DNA from: Nectonema munidae
Lineage: Eukaryota > Nematomorpha > Nectonematoida > Nectonematidae
Direction: 5' to 3'
NCBI GenBank assembly: GCA_030549495.1
Contig: JAUIRK010000875.1
Location: 461,501 to 525,500, forward strand
Length of the DNA: 64,000 bases
The notes below the pieces were generated by a model. It ran no database searches, was not told the DNA's origin, and worked only from the letters and a program-made list of their open reading frames with translations. The position numbers were made by a program, and so were the translations under genes. Numbering within the stretch: the first letter of the stretch is position 1; each line of letters starts with the position of its first letter. Below are positions 21,949 to 32,089 of this stretch, in pieces.

Positions 21949-22223
21949 CAGGGTTCTTCAACCTTTTTTACACACGGGCCCAAAATGATATTGTAATTAA
22001 CTCTGGGCCCTAAAAATTCTATTTAAGGGTAAACGCATACACTACATAAAAATAGAACACGCACAATACTTTAATTTTTTGTAATCGATGTCAAAATATA
22101 TGGAGATATAAGATTTTTATTGTTTTATTCGAAAACTTTTAACTTTTGAAGTCTGATGAATAGTAATGGGGCCCAAATCTTTTTTCTCAAGTCCCAAAAT
22201 GAGTCCTGGGTTGAAGAAGCCTG
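21949..22223. mobile_element. hAT-type MITE, 275 bp
   Basis: The ends are CAGGGTTCTTCAACCTTTTT and, in reverse complement, CAGGCTTCTTCAACCCAGG. The flanking octamers GCGTAAAT (21941-21948) and GCGTAGAT (22224-22231) match at 7 of 8 positions. GGGCCC and GGGCCCAAA words mirror each other inside both ends. It is non-coding. Confidence 0.8.
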
Positions 22224-22336
22224 GCGTAGATGTTAGATAAACTGTTCTAAAAATTTAGTCATTACACAAATTTTGAATTCTCATGAAAACCTGGCACTCC
22301 ACTTGGCCAATGTGACTGCACTTCGCAACTTTGCTC

Positions 22337-23560
22337 TTGTTTGTTTGATAAAGTTATAATAATAATAAATCTGTTTCACGCCTACTTTCCCAACAAACTA
22401 GGGTTTAGCCGGTGTTGCAACTATGAAAACACGTATAAAAAGACTATCTAATTTTAGATTTCCAAAATTACCTATTTTATTTATCGCCTATTTTTAAATT
22501 TCTTTTTTTTCATATCCTTAAGAACTACTTCTTTCCATGTTAATTTTGGTCTACCCTTAGATTTGCATATAGTTTGCTGTTTGTACGCTATATTTATTAA
22601 CTCTTCAGCTGGTCTTCTGTTTACATGCCCAAACCACCTTAACCTTTGCCTCTCTATTAGTTTATTGATTTCATTTACATTATATAAACTTCTTATTTTT
22701 TCATTGCCTAATTTGTCTTTCCAATTAAATTTACAAATAATTCTTAACATTTTATCACAGTTGTGTTTAGCCTATTTTTCTCAATTTCTTTTAATGTCCA
22801 ACTTTGACTACTGTATTAGATCTAATGAAACTTTTATAAAGGTAACCCTTTATGTTTAAAGAAAAAGTATTATCGCATAGTACATTACTTGAGCATTTAA
22901 ATTTCTTCCAAGCTAATTTTATTCTGTGTTCTACTGAGTTACTAACACTATCTATCTCATCTATAACCTCTCTCAAGTAACAAAATTGATTAACCGTTTC
23001 TAATTCTATATCCTTAAATTAAATTAATCCTTTTATGTATCCATTTACTACAAGATGTACAAAAGATGGAATCTATATTTGAAACTAGATTTTGTATATT
23101 TGAAGAATCACATGTTTTCATCCACTTAGATTTATTAAAGTTAATTTTTAAACCCTTGCTTTTCAAAGTTGTTTCCTAAAAACTTTTTTTCTTAAATCTT
23201 CAAGGAAATCTGCAAGTCAGCATATAAAATTTCGTTCATATCTTCTTTGATGGAGTTTCCTTAAGAATTTCTTCAATGATTATATTGAAAAGAATTGCAC
23301 TTAATATTGATCCTTGATGTAACCCTACTCTAATTTTAAATTCATCAGAAATTGCATTTTTAATTTTTATACAACTATCCTGGTTTGTATACAAAGCCAT
23401 TACTGCCCTAACTAAATTTTCATTTACACCCTTTCTTCAAGACCATTCAATGAGAATTCTACAAACAGAATCAAAAGCTTTTTCCAAATCAATGAAAACA
23501 AAATAAAGACTATGTTCGTTTTTCGCTTTTTTTCTATTACCTATCTAATAATGAAGGTTG
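22337..23560 (-). mobile_element. RTE-like LINE, 5'-truncated and decayed, with 3' UTR
   Basis: Minus-strand frames hold, from right to left, FVFIDLEKAFDSVCRILIEW (about 23505-23450), then GLHQGSILSAILFNIIIEEI (about 23330-23270). These are the RT palm motifs A and B-like. VEHRIKLAWKKFKCSSNVLC follows (about 22945-22885), and then an open C-terminal frame at 22750-22481 with RLRWFGHVNRRPAEELINIA and SKGRPKLTWKEVVLKDMKKK. The order and wording fit RTE-type endonuclease-reverse transcriptases. The YADD region is degraded, several stops and shifts separate the blocks, and the endonuclease is missing. The last 145 bp (22480-22337) are the 3' UTR, ending in a TTATTATTATTAT-like tail. They recur at 26935-27055. 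Confidence 0.8.
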
Positions 23561-23869
23561 CGTTATTTGTGCAAAAACTTTATTTGATAAACTTGTGAAA
23601 ATTTTGTTCTCTTTCTTTCTTATTTTATTCTAGCATCTGTAAGTTATAAGATATACCTAGCTCTATTTTTCCGCCTCTTTACAATTTAATAATATTTGGG
23701 ATGCGCCTGTCATTCACTTGTTTCGTACGCCTACCCCTAGTGTAAAGTGAGCATACTTATTTTGTTTTATGCATAGGAATATATGTCAGATTTTTTATCC
23801 AAACAAACCTGAATCTTCTCGAAAATTTCTGAAATCCTGATTTTTTTTAGAACAAAATAATGTGATTTA

Positions 23870-24060
23870 CAGTGGAACTTCGGTTTGCCAACTTAACCCA
23901 TTTAGTATCAAATGTTTCCGAAGGAAACTCAAGCGAACTCTTGCTTTGAATACAATTAAATATAGATTACTGTAGTGGTCTGCGGCCCATTTAGGAACAT
24001 TGATACTAAAGGCGTTAGTTAATTCATTCCAAAAAAGCGTTCTTTTCGCGAAATCTTAGC
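23870..24060. mobile_element. pogo-like terminal repeat carrying a nested TTAA MITE (23897-24018)
   Basis: After a TA, the sequence CAGTGGAACTTCGGTTTGCC followed by AACTTAATTCATTCC and AAAAAAGCGTTC is a classic Tigger-type end. It is interrupted precisely at its TTAA by a 122-bp MITE flanked by TTAA at 23893-23896 and 24019-24022. The MITE's inner ends are CCCATTTAGTATCA and TGATACTAAAGG. It is a diverged member of the same TTAA family. The right end of the outer element was not identified. Confidence 0.75.
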
Positions 24061-24656
24061 GAACGCTTTTCGTATTTTAATATCAGCAGTAAATACAATA
24101 TATAAATTTTTAACTTGCTATATGTATAAAATACGTTAATAATACTTATGTAACCGGATACAAAATGGAGAATGTCACAACTATTATAAATAATTGTATA
24201 ACCTCTAATTTTCCAGTGCACGATCCGAGAAACAGTTCATGAGCTGAGTCAAAATTTGATAGCAAAAATTTATAAACCATTTTGTTCGCAAGTCCAGGTC
24301 TTTGACAAACTGGGCTCTATTTCAATTTCTAAAATCACTATAATAATATTAATTATAAGTTCAAAAAAATTAAATTTTGTTGAATATTTTCAAAATCCTA
24401 CTTTTTTGGAGCAAATTAGAGATAATTTCGTGTATGTGAATGTTTTAAATTATTTTAAAAGAAAAATAAAAAAATAATTTTTTGGAAAATTAATTTACAT
24501 TTTTCATAAAAAAGTGAAAAAAAATTTTTTTTCATTATAAATAGTTCAAAACATTGAAATATATCGCATCTTTAGTAGCTTCCTTAAAAAATAAAGATTT
24601 CGAAAATTGTTGACATTTTTGTTTATTTCTGTTTTTTGAACTTACAATAATAAGTA

Positions 24657-24926
24657 AAAAAAAGTAAACCAGGATGTCATAAACAATTTCTCGGGCACAA
24701 AGTTTAAATGAGTGAATTTTCGCTGACAATCAGCTTTATCAAGCACAAACGCTAGGAGAAAATGAAGTAAGGAGGAATATGGTCGGTGTAGGAGGGTAAT
24801 CTATCCTACACTAATCAAAATCACTCTTCTTTACTTCATTTTCTCTTAGATTGTCTGCGAAAATTGACTTATTGGAATCTTTGTGCCCAACAAATGGTGT
24901 ACTCTTTTCCTGTTTACTTTATACGC
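24657..24926. repeat. long inverted repeat (foldback), arms ~110 bp
   Basis: The left arm carries AGTAAACCAGGATGTC, GGGCACAAAG, GAGTGAATTTTCGCTGACAA and AGGAGAAAATGAAGTAA. The right arm repeats these in reverse (TTACTTCATTTTCTCTTAGA, TTGTCTGCGAAAATTGAC, CTTTGTGCCC, CCTGTTTACTTT), with GTGTAGGA and TCCTACAC meeting at the centre. A weaker inverted relationship extends left to about 24300. It is probably a foldback MITE. No target duplication was found. Confidence 0.65.
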
Positions 24927-24929
24927 CAA

Positions 24930-26594
24930 TGTAATGCCTCTTATTCAGCAACAAGTCTATTGCATCTTATCTATTACACAGTAAGTAAGAAAAGTTTTCT
25001 TTTTCATTTCAAATAGTTTAAACACTGAAATACTTCGCCCTATTTCTGTTTTTTATTTCTGTTGATCAAGACCTTGGAAAGTGTTGACAAGATTTTTTTA
25101 TCGTTATTTTCGTCTTATTTTGGTAAAAAGTCACTTATTATATCTTTGCCTGCATCAGGGCTCACCTAACTTTTCAGGCTCATTACTCAAATTTACTTTT
25201 TTGTTATGTCAATTACCTCCTCCTAAATATTTCAATCCAATTAGTATCTATTTTCTTTCGTATATTAAGCGTAATGAATTTTAAGTTGTCGAATTTTTAG
25301 GTAATTAGTAAATGTTAAAGTAATTCTTATTCAATCAAGCTAATTAACAATAAAATGAATCAACTAATAAAAACCAATTTACAAAAAAAAATAAGTTTTG
25401 GTAGAGGCAAATTCCGTGTAATTTTTATTTAATTTTAAAACTAGTTAAACTTAATGTTATGTATCAAGTAATTAAAAAAATAAGAATTTTGCGAAACTGT
25501 ATTTTGCTGATGTCTCATGGTAGCAGTCATACCAAATAAATTGGCTTTAGAGTCGGACGAGCTGAAACCTAACATATTTCAATCCAGCTCCCCGACCCAA
25601 CACATTTTCAAAGTGTGAAATGAGTCCGTAAAATTTTATGTAAAGAATTTTTTTAAGTAAAATGCTAGTCTCTGATTAAAAAATGGACTTCATGAATCTG
25701 GTTGTGATGTTCTAGCGAGGGTTGGCGAGTCAGAGACAAAATATCCCAATCAACGCTAACTCTTTGGTCTGACTTCGACTAAAGAACGATCACTCAATAT
25801 GCTTACAAAAATTAAAATATTTTTTCCTCTATTTTGGCACCACTGACCTACATGCTCTGTCTGATATAAGTAACATATGTTGCTTTATAAAAGGTCTTAT
25901 ATTCGTTTAGAATATGAGTTCCTTTGTCTGTCTCTTTCCTTTTTATTTCTACACACTACAAACTCACTGTGGTTATTTTCAATGATGATGGAATATTAGA
26001 ATGAATGATTTTTCATTGCATTTTGACAGCAATGAAAAAAACTTTTCTTACACCCTGTCTCTACTAACCCTCTCTTAAATTTTTTACTGTAAAAATAAAA
26101 AATGTGTTTACTGTTCATATGAAGATAAGCACCTGTTTTTTGTTTTCTTCACTTGACTGTATACAAACTATACTCGTTTCTTCATATTGTCTTGTTCTTA
26201 AGATGAAATCAGTTCAATTCGCAATTGTTTTTGTCTAATACTTGTATTTTGCACATTTATTCTATAATTATATATTAACAGAGTTGTGGCCTTTTTTGCC
26301 ACCAAAGGGAGGAGTACGCAATCATTTTCATCTGATTGGATAAAAATTTCTGGATAATTTTTTCTTTTAACCAATTAAATTACACGACAATTGAACAAAA
26401 TCTCATTTTTATATGAGGGGTGGTTGGGAGGGGAGACAGCTCCATCTGCCGCATGGCTGGCTACCTGCATGTACATAATATAAACAGTTGATTTTGTATA
26501 GACAAAAACCTGAGAGAACAGAAATTTTGTATAGACCGATCTACCGTAAATACGCAGATATAATAAGCATCGGTTCCTAAAATGCATTTGTCAT
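24930..26594. other. AT-rich interval, nothing recognised
   Basis: No coding frame, tandem repeat or element end is convincing. Reading frames of up to about 70 codons at 25081-25284 and 26375-26587 lack domain-like composition. Confidence 0.4.
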
Positions 26595-26598
26595 TTAA

Positions 26599-26702
26599 CC
26601 CATTAAGTCCCAATGTTCCCATTTGGGAACATAAGTAATTTCATCTTCTGCTTTTTTCAATGACTTTGAATATAAATCGTCTGCGTTTTTTAGATATCGT
26701 CT
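26599..26702. mobile_element. piggyBac-like MITE, right-truncated
   Basis: TTAA at 26595-26598 precedes CCCATTAAGTCCCAATGTTC. The body (GGAACATAAGTAATTTCATC, TTTTTTCAATGACTTTGAAT, AATCGTCTGCGTTTTTTAGA) is almost identical to the 18635-18763 copy read in reverse. The final CTTTGCTTGG...GGGTTAA end is missing beyond about 26702. Confidence 0.8.
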
Positions 26703-26934
26703 GATTTATATGGTAAAGCAATATCTCTTTGAAAAATAAAAATGATTTTGAAGACTCTTCTGTAAACCTTCAAACGTTTTCAAATAATACCTGCATAGCA
26801 AACTTTTCCTTTTTTTCTAGATTCCCATTTATAATTTTTATTTTCTTGATAAAGGCATTCTTGTCGAAAGCGTTTGGATAATATAAAGTTTAGAAAGTGT
26901 CCTGTTAATATAAGAGATGTGAACAAAATAGAAT

Positions 26935-27055
26935 ATTTTGGAAATGTAAAATTAGGTAGTCTTTATGTGTTTTCATAGTTGCAATACCGGCTAGACGCTT
27001 GTCGGGAAAGTAGCTGTAAAACCGATTTAATATTTATTATTTTATCAAAAATTGA
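26935..27055 (+). repeat. 3' UTR fragment of the RTE-like LINE, 0.2 kb upstream of the helicase gene
   Basis: GTGTTTTCATAGTTGCAATA, CCGGCTAGACGCTTGTCGGG, AAAGTAGCTGTAAAACCG and the ATTTATTATTTTATCAAA tail match the reverse complement of 22480-22337 over about 120 bp. No coding part is recognisable next to it. It ends about 225 bp before the helicase ATG, so it may lie within that gene's promoter region. Confidence 0.75.
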
Positions 27056-27279
27056 AGCATACAAGTTTTTATTTACCTCAATATTTTTAATTTTAATGTT
27101 CTTTCCATAAAGACCTTTTTACAAATTACTTTTCATGTTTACCACATAAAAATAGGAATTGTATTGTAGGGTTTGTTAGTATAATTGTTCATAGCTGTTG
27201 TAATTAACGAATTTGTTCCATTATTTTTGTGTACTCTTTTTAATATCCTTTCACTGACATTTAAGATACCTCTTTTGAT

Positions 27280-30200
27280 ATGTGTACACTTGTTTCTGAA
27301 ATCACTGAAAAGTTTAATGATTCGATCTCATTGGTAGCAGAAAAAACAATTTCAAGTCAGCATCGCGTTGTGAAAAATGGAATTGTTTTGCCTATTTCGA
27401 AAAATAAACGAGAAAAAGAGTCTGGGAAAGTTGTTGAAGGATTTATTTGCTCAATCAACTATAAAGAACGATGCGGATTGATAAGTGATAAATACCAATT
27501 TTCTGAAAGTTGTCTTGTCGGCATTACATTTGACCAACTGCAGGTGAATGATTTAGTACTAGTTCACTTCTCTTACTCTTCTCTTCACGGCAATAACTTT
27601 TCTTCTCATTCAGTCAGAGAGGTCTTGCCGTCTCGATTAAGGTGTTTAGACGTGGCCAAAGTCACCTGTGTTCTTTCCAACCACCTTCTTCTTAACTGTG
27701 GTGAGGCTTATGTCAACGTGCCTGACAAAGAGGTAGACTTTTTGCACTGTTCAAAGGTGCAACTCATTAAAAATCGAAAGTATTCCTGTCTTTGGCGAGC
27801 ATACGCTTATGAAAAACAGAAAGAAGATGGAGTTAACGTTGTATGCGGTAGTAAATCAGTGGTTGCAAAGCACGGAGAAAGTAAGGTGATTGAAGTTATT
27901 TTTAAAAATTTTAGCAGCATTGAAAAGTATTTGGACGAAGTCACATTTTCTAACCTAGAAGCATCTGATGTCGACTTGTCTTTGCAAAATTGTGATACTT
28001 TTCAAATATTTGCTGGTAGAGACGAGTTTCAAATGAAAAAATTATTCCCATTTCACATTCCGCCTTGCTCGACTTTCAAATTGTCTTTCAAAATTCGTAT
28101 TTTTTCCTTCGCTCAATTTACTTTTGAAACAAACTTGATTTTCATGAATTCTTTTATCCTAGTTCATAAGATTGATGTTAAAGCCGTTTCTGCCATGACT
28201 ATACAACCAAATGTTAAAGCAAAAACAGCTATTTCTGCCATTACCATAAAACCAAAGATTAAAACAGAAACCGATATTCCTTCAGTTACCAAACAACCAA
28301 AGATTAAAGCAAAAACTCCTATTCCTGCAGTGACCAAACAACTAAAGATGAAAGCAAAAACCCCTATTGCTGCAGTGAGCAAACAACCAAAGATGAAAGT
28401 AAAAAACGTTATTCCTACATTGACCGAACAATCAAATGTGAAAGCAGAAACCGTTATTCCTGCCATGATTGCACAACCTAAGATTGAAGCAAAAGCCGCT
28501 ATTCCTGTTAAAAAAAAGGTGAAGTCTTTAGACAGTTACGTAATACCGCTTTGTCTTGAGAAGGATATAAAAGAAGGAAATGACGTAATCAAAACCCGTC
28601 CTTTTCTTTCGGAAAAGTTGAGCCTTTCCAATTATTCTGAAAAGTTTCACTTTTCACTTTTCGTAGAAGAAATTGAAAAAAATATCACGCTATCGAACTT
28701 TGTTTTAGACAATGTTAATTTAACAAAGGTGCCTTGTGTATTTTCCCTTGACCAAAACACAACAGATATTTGCCTTACCTTTTCTCCAGCAGATAATAGC
28801 ACCAGAGTCAAGTACACTGAATTGATAGAGTTGAAACACGTTGCTCCTGGTGATAAGGCCTACATTGAAAATTGCTATATTAAACGTGTTCAAGCAATTG
28901 TATCAGACGTTAGTAATGGCACAATTAAATTATGTTCTCGTTTTAAATTTGATGTAAAAAATCTGTACACCGTCCGTTTTGTTACAAATCATCTATATTT
29001 CAGAAGACTTCACCACTCTGTGGATTGGGCGAAAAATTTTTTCTCTTCTCGCTTGTTGTTAAAAACCTTGTTGAACCAACCATGTGGTCTTTCTAAAATT
29101 AAGTTTGATCAAAAATTATTAACTTCTTACAACTTTATAGACAAAAAGTTAAACAAAGAACACAAAACCGCATTTCTAAAGTGGCGGCATACAAACAACG
29201 AATCCATAATTGAGCACCCAAACCGGTTACCTTTTATCATATTTGGTCCTCCAGGAACCGGAAAGACGAGGGTGTTAAGAGAATTCATTTTGCAAACGTT
29301 CCTAAAAGAAGATAATTCTAGACTTTTGGTTTCTGCTCCAACGAATATGATATGCGATACCTTAGCTTTATCTCTCCTTGATTCTTCCATTGACTTCGGC
29401 AAATATGGCTTGACTCGCTTCAATTCTCATACACGTACCAATGTATGTCCTATTCCGGCCCGTCTTAAAAGATTTTGTTCAACGGATAATGAATTTGCTT
29501 ATGTTTGTCAATTCAGAATTGTTGTGTGTACTTTGACGATGTGTGCTAAGTTTGACAAGAATTTGTTCACCCATGCTTTTATTGATGAATCTGGACAAGC
29601 GATTGAGCCTGAAATCCTTCACTGTACAAATAATATTAGAGATTCGAGTAAAATAGTTTTAGCTGGGGATCCTAAACAACTTGGACCTGTTGTGCTGTCC
29701 TCAGTTGCCAAGGAATGCGGTCTAGGTTTGTCGTTTCTTCAACGCGCTGTTGAGAAGACAAAATTTTATTCTGTCGAGTCTTCTCCTTTCTTGACACTTT
29801 TAGTTGAAAGTTATCGCTTTTGTCAAGAAATGATTGAACCATCAAATAATCTCTTTTATGGAAATCGTATCAAATGTAAACTTGCTTTTTCTCACTATAA
29901 TTTACCGAAATTGCCCTTTATTTCATCATCCTCCAAAATTCCCATTCTTTTTCATGCTATCAAGGGAGCAGCTCGCAGGGAAAAAAACGGCTTTTCTTTA
30001 TTTAATGATTGTGAAATTTTGCAGGTAGTTCATTACCTGAAAGTTCTTCTTCGACATAAAATTTCCTTTGAGAAAATTGGAGTAATTTCGCCTTATAAAA
30101 AGCAATGCGAAAAAATTAAAGATCATTTATTTAGAAATAGGGTAGTAACTTCTAACCAATTAAACCAATTAAAAATTGGCTCGGTTGAGTTGCTACAAGG

Positions 30201-30459
30201 TCAAGAACGCGATTTCATCATCCTTAGTACAGTTAAATCCACGATGACTTCAAAAACATCCGATTTTCTTGCATCTCCCAGAAGATTCAATGTTGCTTTG
30301 ACACGAGCGAAACGATTTTTAATTATCATTGGCGATCCCGCAGTTCTCGCTATAAACCGTGAATGGCGACATCTCATCACTTACTGTATCAGCTTCAACA
30401 GCTTCACCGGCTACACCTTTTTTCCTTCACAATTTCCTTCTTCTGTTCAAAGTAATTAA
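27280..30459 (+). CDS. MOV10L1: MOV10/Armitage (MOV10L1)-like SF1 RNA helicase, single long ORF
   Basis: The 1059-residue frame is uninterrupted. The C-terminal half is a Upf1-like SF1B helicase. Motif I is GPPGTGKT (656-663), and motif II is DESGQA (769-774), a variant of the family DEAG/DECG box. Motif III is GDPKQLGP (796-803), SYRF follows in domain 2A, motif V is GQERD (974-978) and motif VI is NVALTRAKR (1004-1012). Residues 45-180 resemble the N-terminal beta-barrel region of MOV10L1/Armitage (GKVVEGFICSIN, CGLISDKYQF, and a late WRAYAYEK). Family members act in perinuclear granules, feeding transcripts to primary piRNA biogenesis; MOV10 itself acts on miRNA and retroelement RNA. Which paralogue this is remains inference. 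Residues 304-408 are seven 15-residue repeats not typical of the family. No intron interrupts the frame. A poly(A) signal lies 208 bp after the stop. The lack of introns could reflect a retrocopy or a gene-compact lineage. Confidence 0.9.
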   Translation: MCTLVSEITEKFNDSISLVAEKTISSQHRVVKNGIVLPISKNKREKESGKVVEGFICSINYKERCGLISDKYQFSESCLVGITFDQLQVNDLVLVHFSYSSLHGNNFSSHSVREVLPSRLRCLDVAKVTCVLSNHLLLNCGEAYVNVPDKEVDFLHCSKVQLIKNRKYSCLWRAYAYEKQKEDGVNVVCGSKSVVAKHGESKVIEVIFKNFSSIEKYLDEVTFSNLEASDVDLSLQNCDTFQIFAGRDEFQMKKLFPFHIPPCSTFKLSFKIRIFSFAQFTFETNLIFMNSFILVHKIDVKAVSAMTIQPNVKAKTAISAITIKPKIKTETDIPSVTKQPKIKAKTPIPAVTKQLKMKAKTPIAAVSKQPKMKVKNVIPTLTEQSNVKAETVIPAMIAQPKIEAKAAIPVKKKVKSLDSYVIPLCLEKDIKEGNDVIKTRPFLSEKLSLSNYSEKFHFSLFVEEIEKNITLSNFVLDNVNLTKVPCVFSLDQNTTDICLTFSPADNSTRVKYTELIELKHVAPGDKAYIENCYIKRVQAIVSDVSNGTIKLCSRFKFDVKNLYTVRFVTNHLYFRRLHHSVDWAKNFFSSRLLLKTLLNQPCGLSKIKFDQKLLTSYNFIDKKLNKEHKTAFLKWRHTNNESIIEHPNRLPFIIFGPPGTGKTRVLREFILQTFLKEDNSRLLVSAPTNMICDTLALSLLDSSIDFGKYGLTRFNSHTRTNVCPIPARLKRFCSTDNEFAYVCQFRIVVCTLTMCAKFDKNLFTHAFIDESGQAIEPEILHCTNNIRDSSKIVLAGDPKQLGPVVLSSVAKECGLGLSFLQRAVEKTKFYSVESSPFLTLLVESYRFCQEMIEPSNNLFYGNRIKCKLAFSHYNLPKLPFISSSSKIPILFHAIKGAARREKNGFSLFNDCEILQVVHYLKVLLRHKISFEKIGVISPYKKQCEKIKDHLFRNRVVTSNQLNQLKIGSVELLQGQERDFIILSTVKSTMTSKTSDFLASPRRFNVALTRAKRFLIIIGDPAVLAINREWRHLITYCISFNSFTGYTFFPSQFPSSVQSN
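28189..28503 (+). repeat. 45-bp in-frame minisatellite inside the helicase gene (seven units)
   Basis: Seven consecutive 15-codon units follow the pattern (S/P)A(V/I/M)T.QPKIKAKT.I, for example PAVTKQLKMKAKTPI. They are basic, with Lys at fixed positions and Ala/Pro/Thr spacers, predicting an extended, positively charged linker between the N-terminal domains and the helicase core. Units differ by several bases each, so the expansion is not brand new. An antisense open frame here is a by-product of the repeat. Confidence 0.92.
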
Positions 30460-30666
30460 TCGTTTTACCTTTTATATTGGAATGATTTTAACACCTTTTT
30501 TAGCCTTGTTTTACTTTTATCCCGTTTTCTTCTCTTTGTGCATATATTCTCAATCAAATTAAAATCAATCGCAATGAGCCAAAAATGCCAAGCTACTTCT
30601 GTCAAAAGTTGTAGCAGTTAAAGAATATCAAAAAAATTTATAAAAGTTTTTATTTTTTTTATGATA

Positions 30667-30672
30667 AATAAA
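30667..30672 (+). promoter_or_regulatory. poly(A) signal AATAAA of the helicase gene
   Basis: This is a canonical AATAAA 208 bp downstream of the helicase stop codon. In DNA this AT-rich the hexamer is expected often by chance, so only its position supports it. Confidence 0.4.
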
Positions 30673-32089
30673 ACTATTTAGGTTTTCACCAGCATTCTTG
30701 ACTTTTATAAGCTTTCATTGAAGGATATTCGACGCTTTTTATTCAAGTTTTCACTTCATTTAAGTTCTCTTCAAAGTCATAATATAAACTAGATATGTAT
30801 TTTTTTTAATGAATTTTTTGAGGACTGTTCATAATTGAGAATATGAAATGAGATCTAAGTACTGGATATTTTGTACACTGAAACAATATTACTTTTCTCT
30901 ACTTATTGATCCAAGGTTATGTTGTTAAGTGTAATTTTTTTTAAATTGCGAGGAGGCATCTTTTGAATTCTAGTGCAAATTAAGCTAATGTACTAATATT
31001 TTTTGCTATAAAGTTTCCTCTTTTATTTTTACTTATGCTTGTATTTGAACGCAAGATATCTAAAAAAAATTTTTTTTTACAATATTTCATATACTTTTCA
31101 TGATAAAATTAAATGTCCATTTTTGTAAACTTTTAACAAACTCTTATATAATTCTAAATTATCATTTCTCTTTTTAAATACTGAGCCTTGCCCATTCTGT
31201 TACCTCGCTTACTGTCTGTCCCCTGAGGTGATAAAAAAAGGTTGAAAATCGTTGCACCAAGGTATAAAAACTTGGAAATTTGAACCCCCAGTAAATCAAA
31301 ACTGGAATTTGGGTTTTGTTTTTAGCTTTTTCCTCCAATGCTTATTGTTTATGCTTACGGCCAGCATAAACTGGATAAGATATTTGCTAAAGGCGTAAAT
31401 AAAGTGAATGATTACCAAGGAATTAAAACTTTATTTTGAAATAATTTCTAAGAAAACAGGGTGAATACGGAAAGAACATTGGTGCCAAAAATACAAACAC
31501 ATGAAAGTGCTCTTTCAGATTTAAGTGAGCAGTTTTGGATAGAAACAAGTTCTTGATGCAAACGTGTCAGATTTTTGAGTTATCTTCCCAGTCTTACGCT
31601 TTTGAAAAAACCTAGATATTATCCTATGTGATTCAAATGTCTTCCTTGCCACACCTAGCAGACGCTCATGACTACAACTTTGTGTTTTCATAAGGACGAA
31701 ATAAAGTATATACTAGTCTCTTTCAAAGGGACGAGAATCCTGTTCCAACTTTCCAATCACTAACTTCTAAACCGCTTCAGTCTTTAAAATAGTAAAGTTT
31801 TCTTAGCTCATTCTTTAAGAAAGATTTCAAGAGGTATATCAAGATTTCAAAAAGATTTCAAGGTGTATTTTCATTGATACACATTGGAATTTTGGATTTT
31901 TTTAAACTAGTGTTTATTCTGCAAATTTAATTAAAATATTTTCGCTGGAAGTATAATATTTAAATTCACCAATTTTGTAAAAAAAATATAAAGTAGTTTT
32001 ATAAATTTAGGACTTTAGGTATGCGCTGAATACACTCTATTTTAAAGGATTGCTTAAATATTTGGTCTCCTGTGGTATTTCCAGACCAC
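30673..32089. other. downstream intergenic DNA, nothing recognised
   Basis: AT-rich sequence without supported coding regions or repeats. Short words such as GACCACTAATTTTGAAAATT near 32085 belong to the hAT relic that follows. Confidence 0.4.

Noticed and set aside
28164-28466. 100-codon hydrophobic open frame antisense to the helicase gene
   Set aside because: It lies exactly over the 45-bp coding repeat and is a periodic shadow of it (repeated FAFIFSCLVTAGIGV-like units); there is no independent support.
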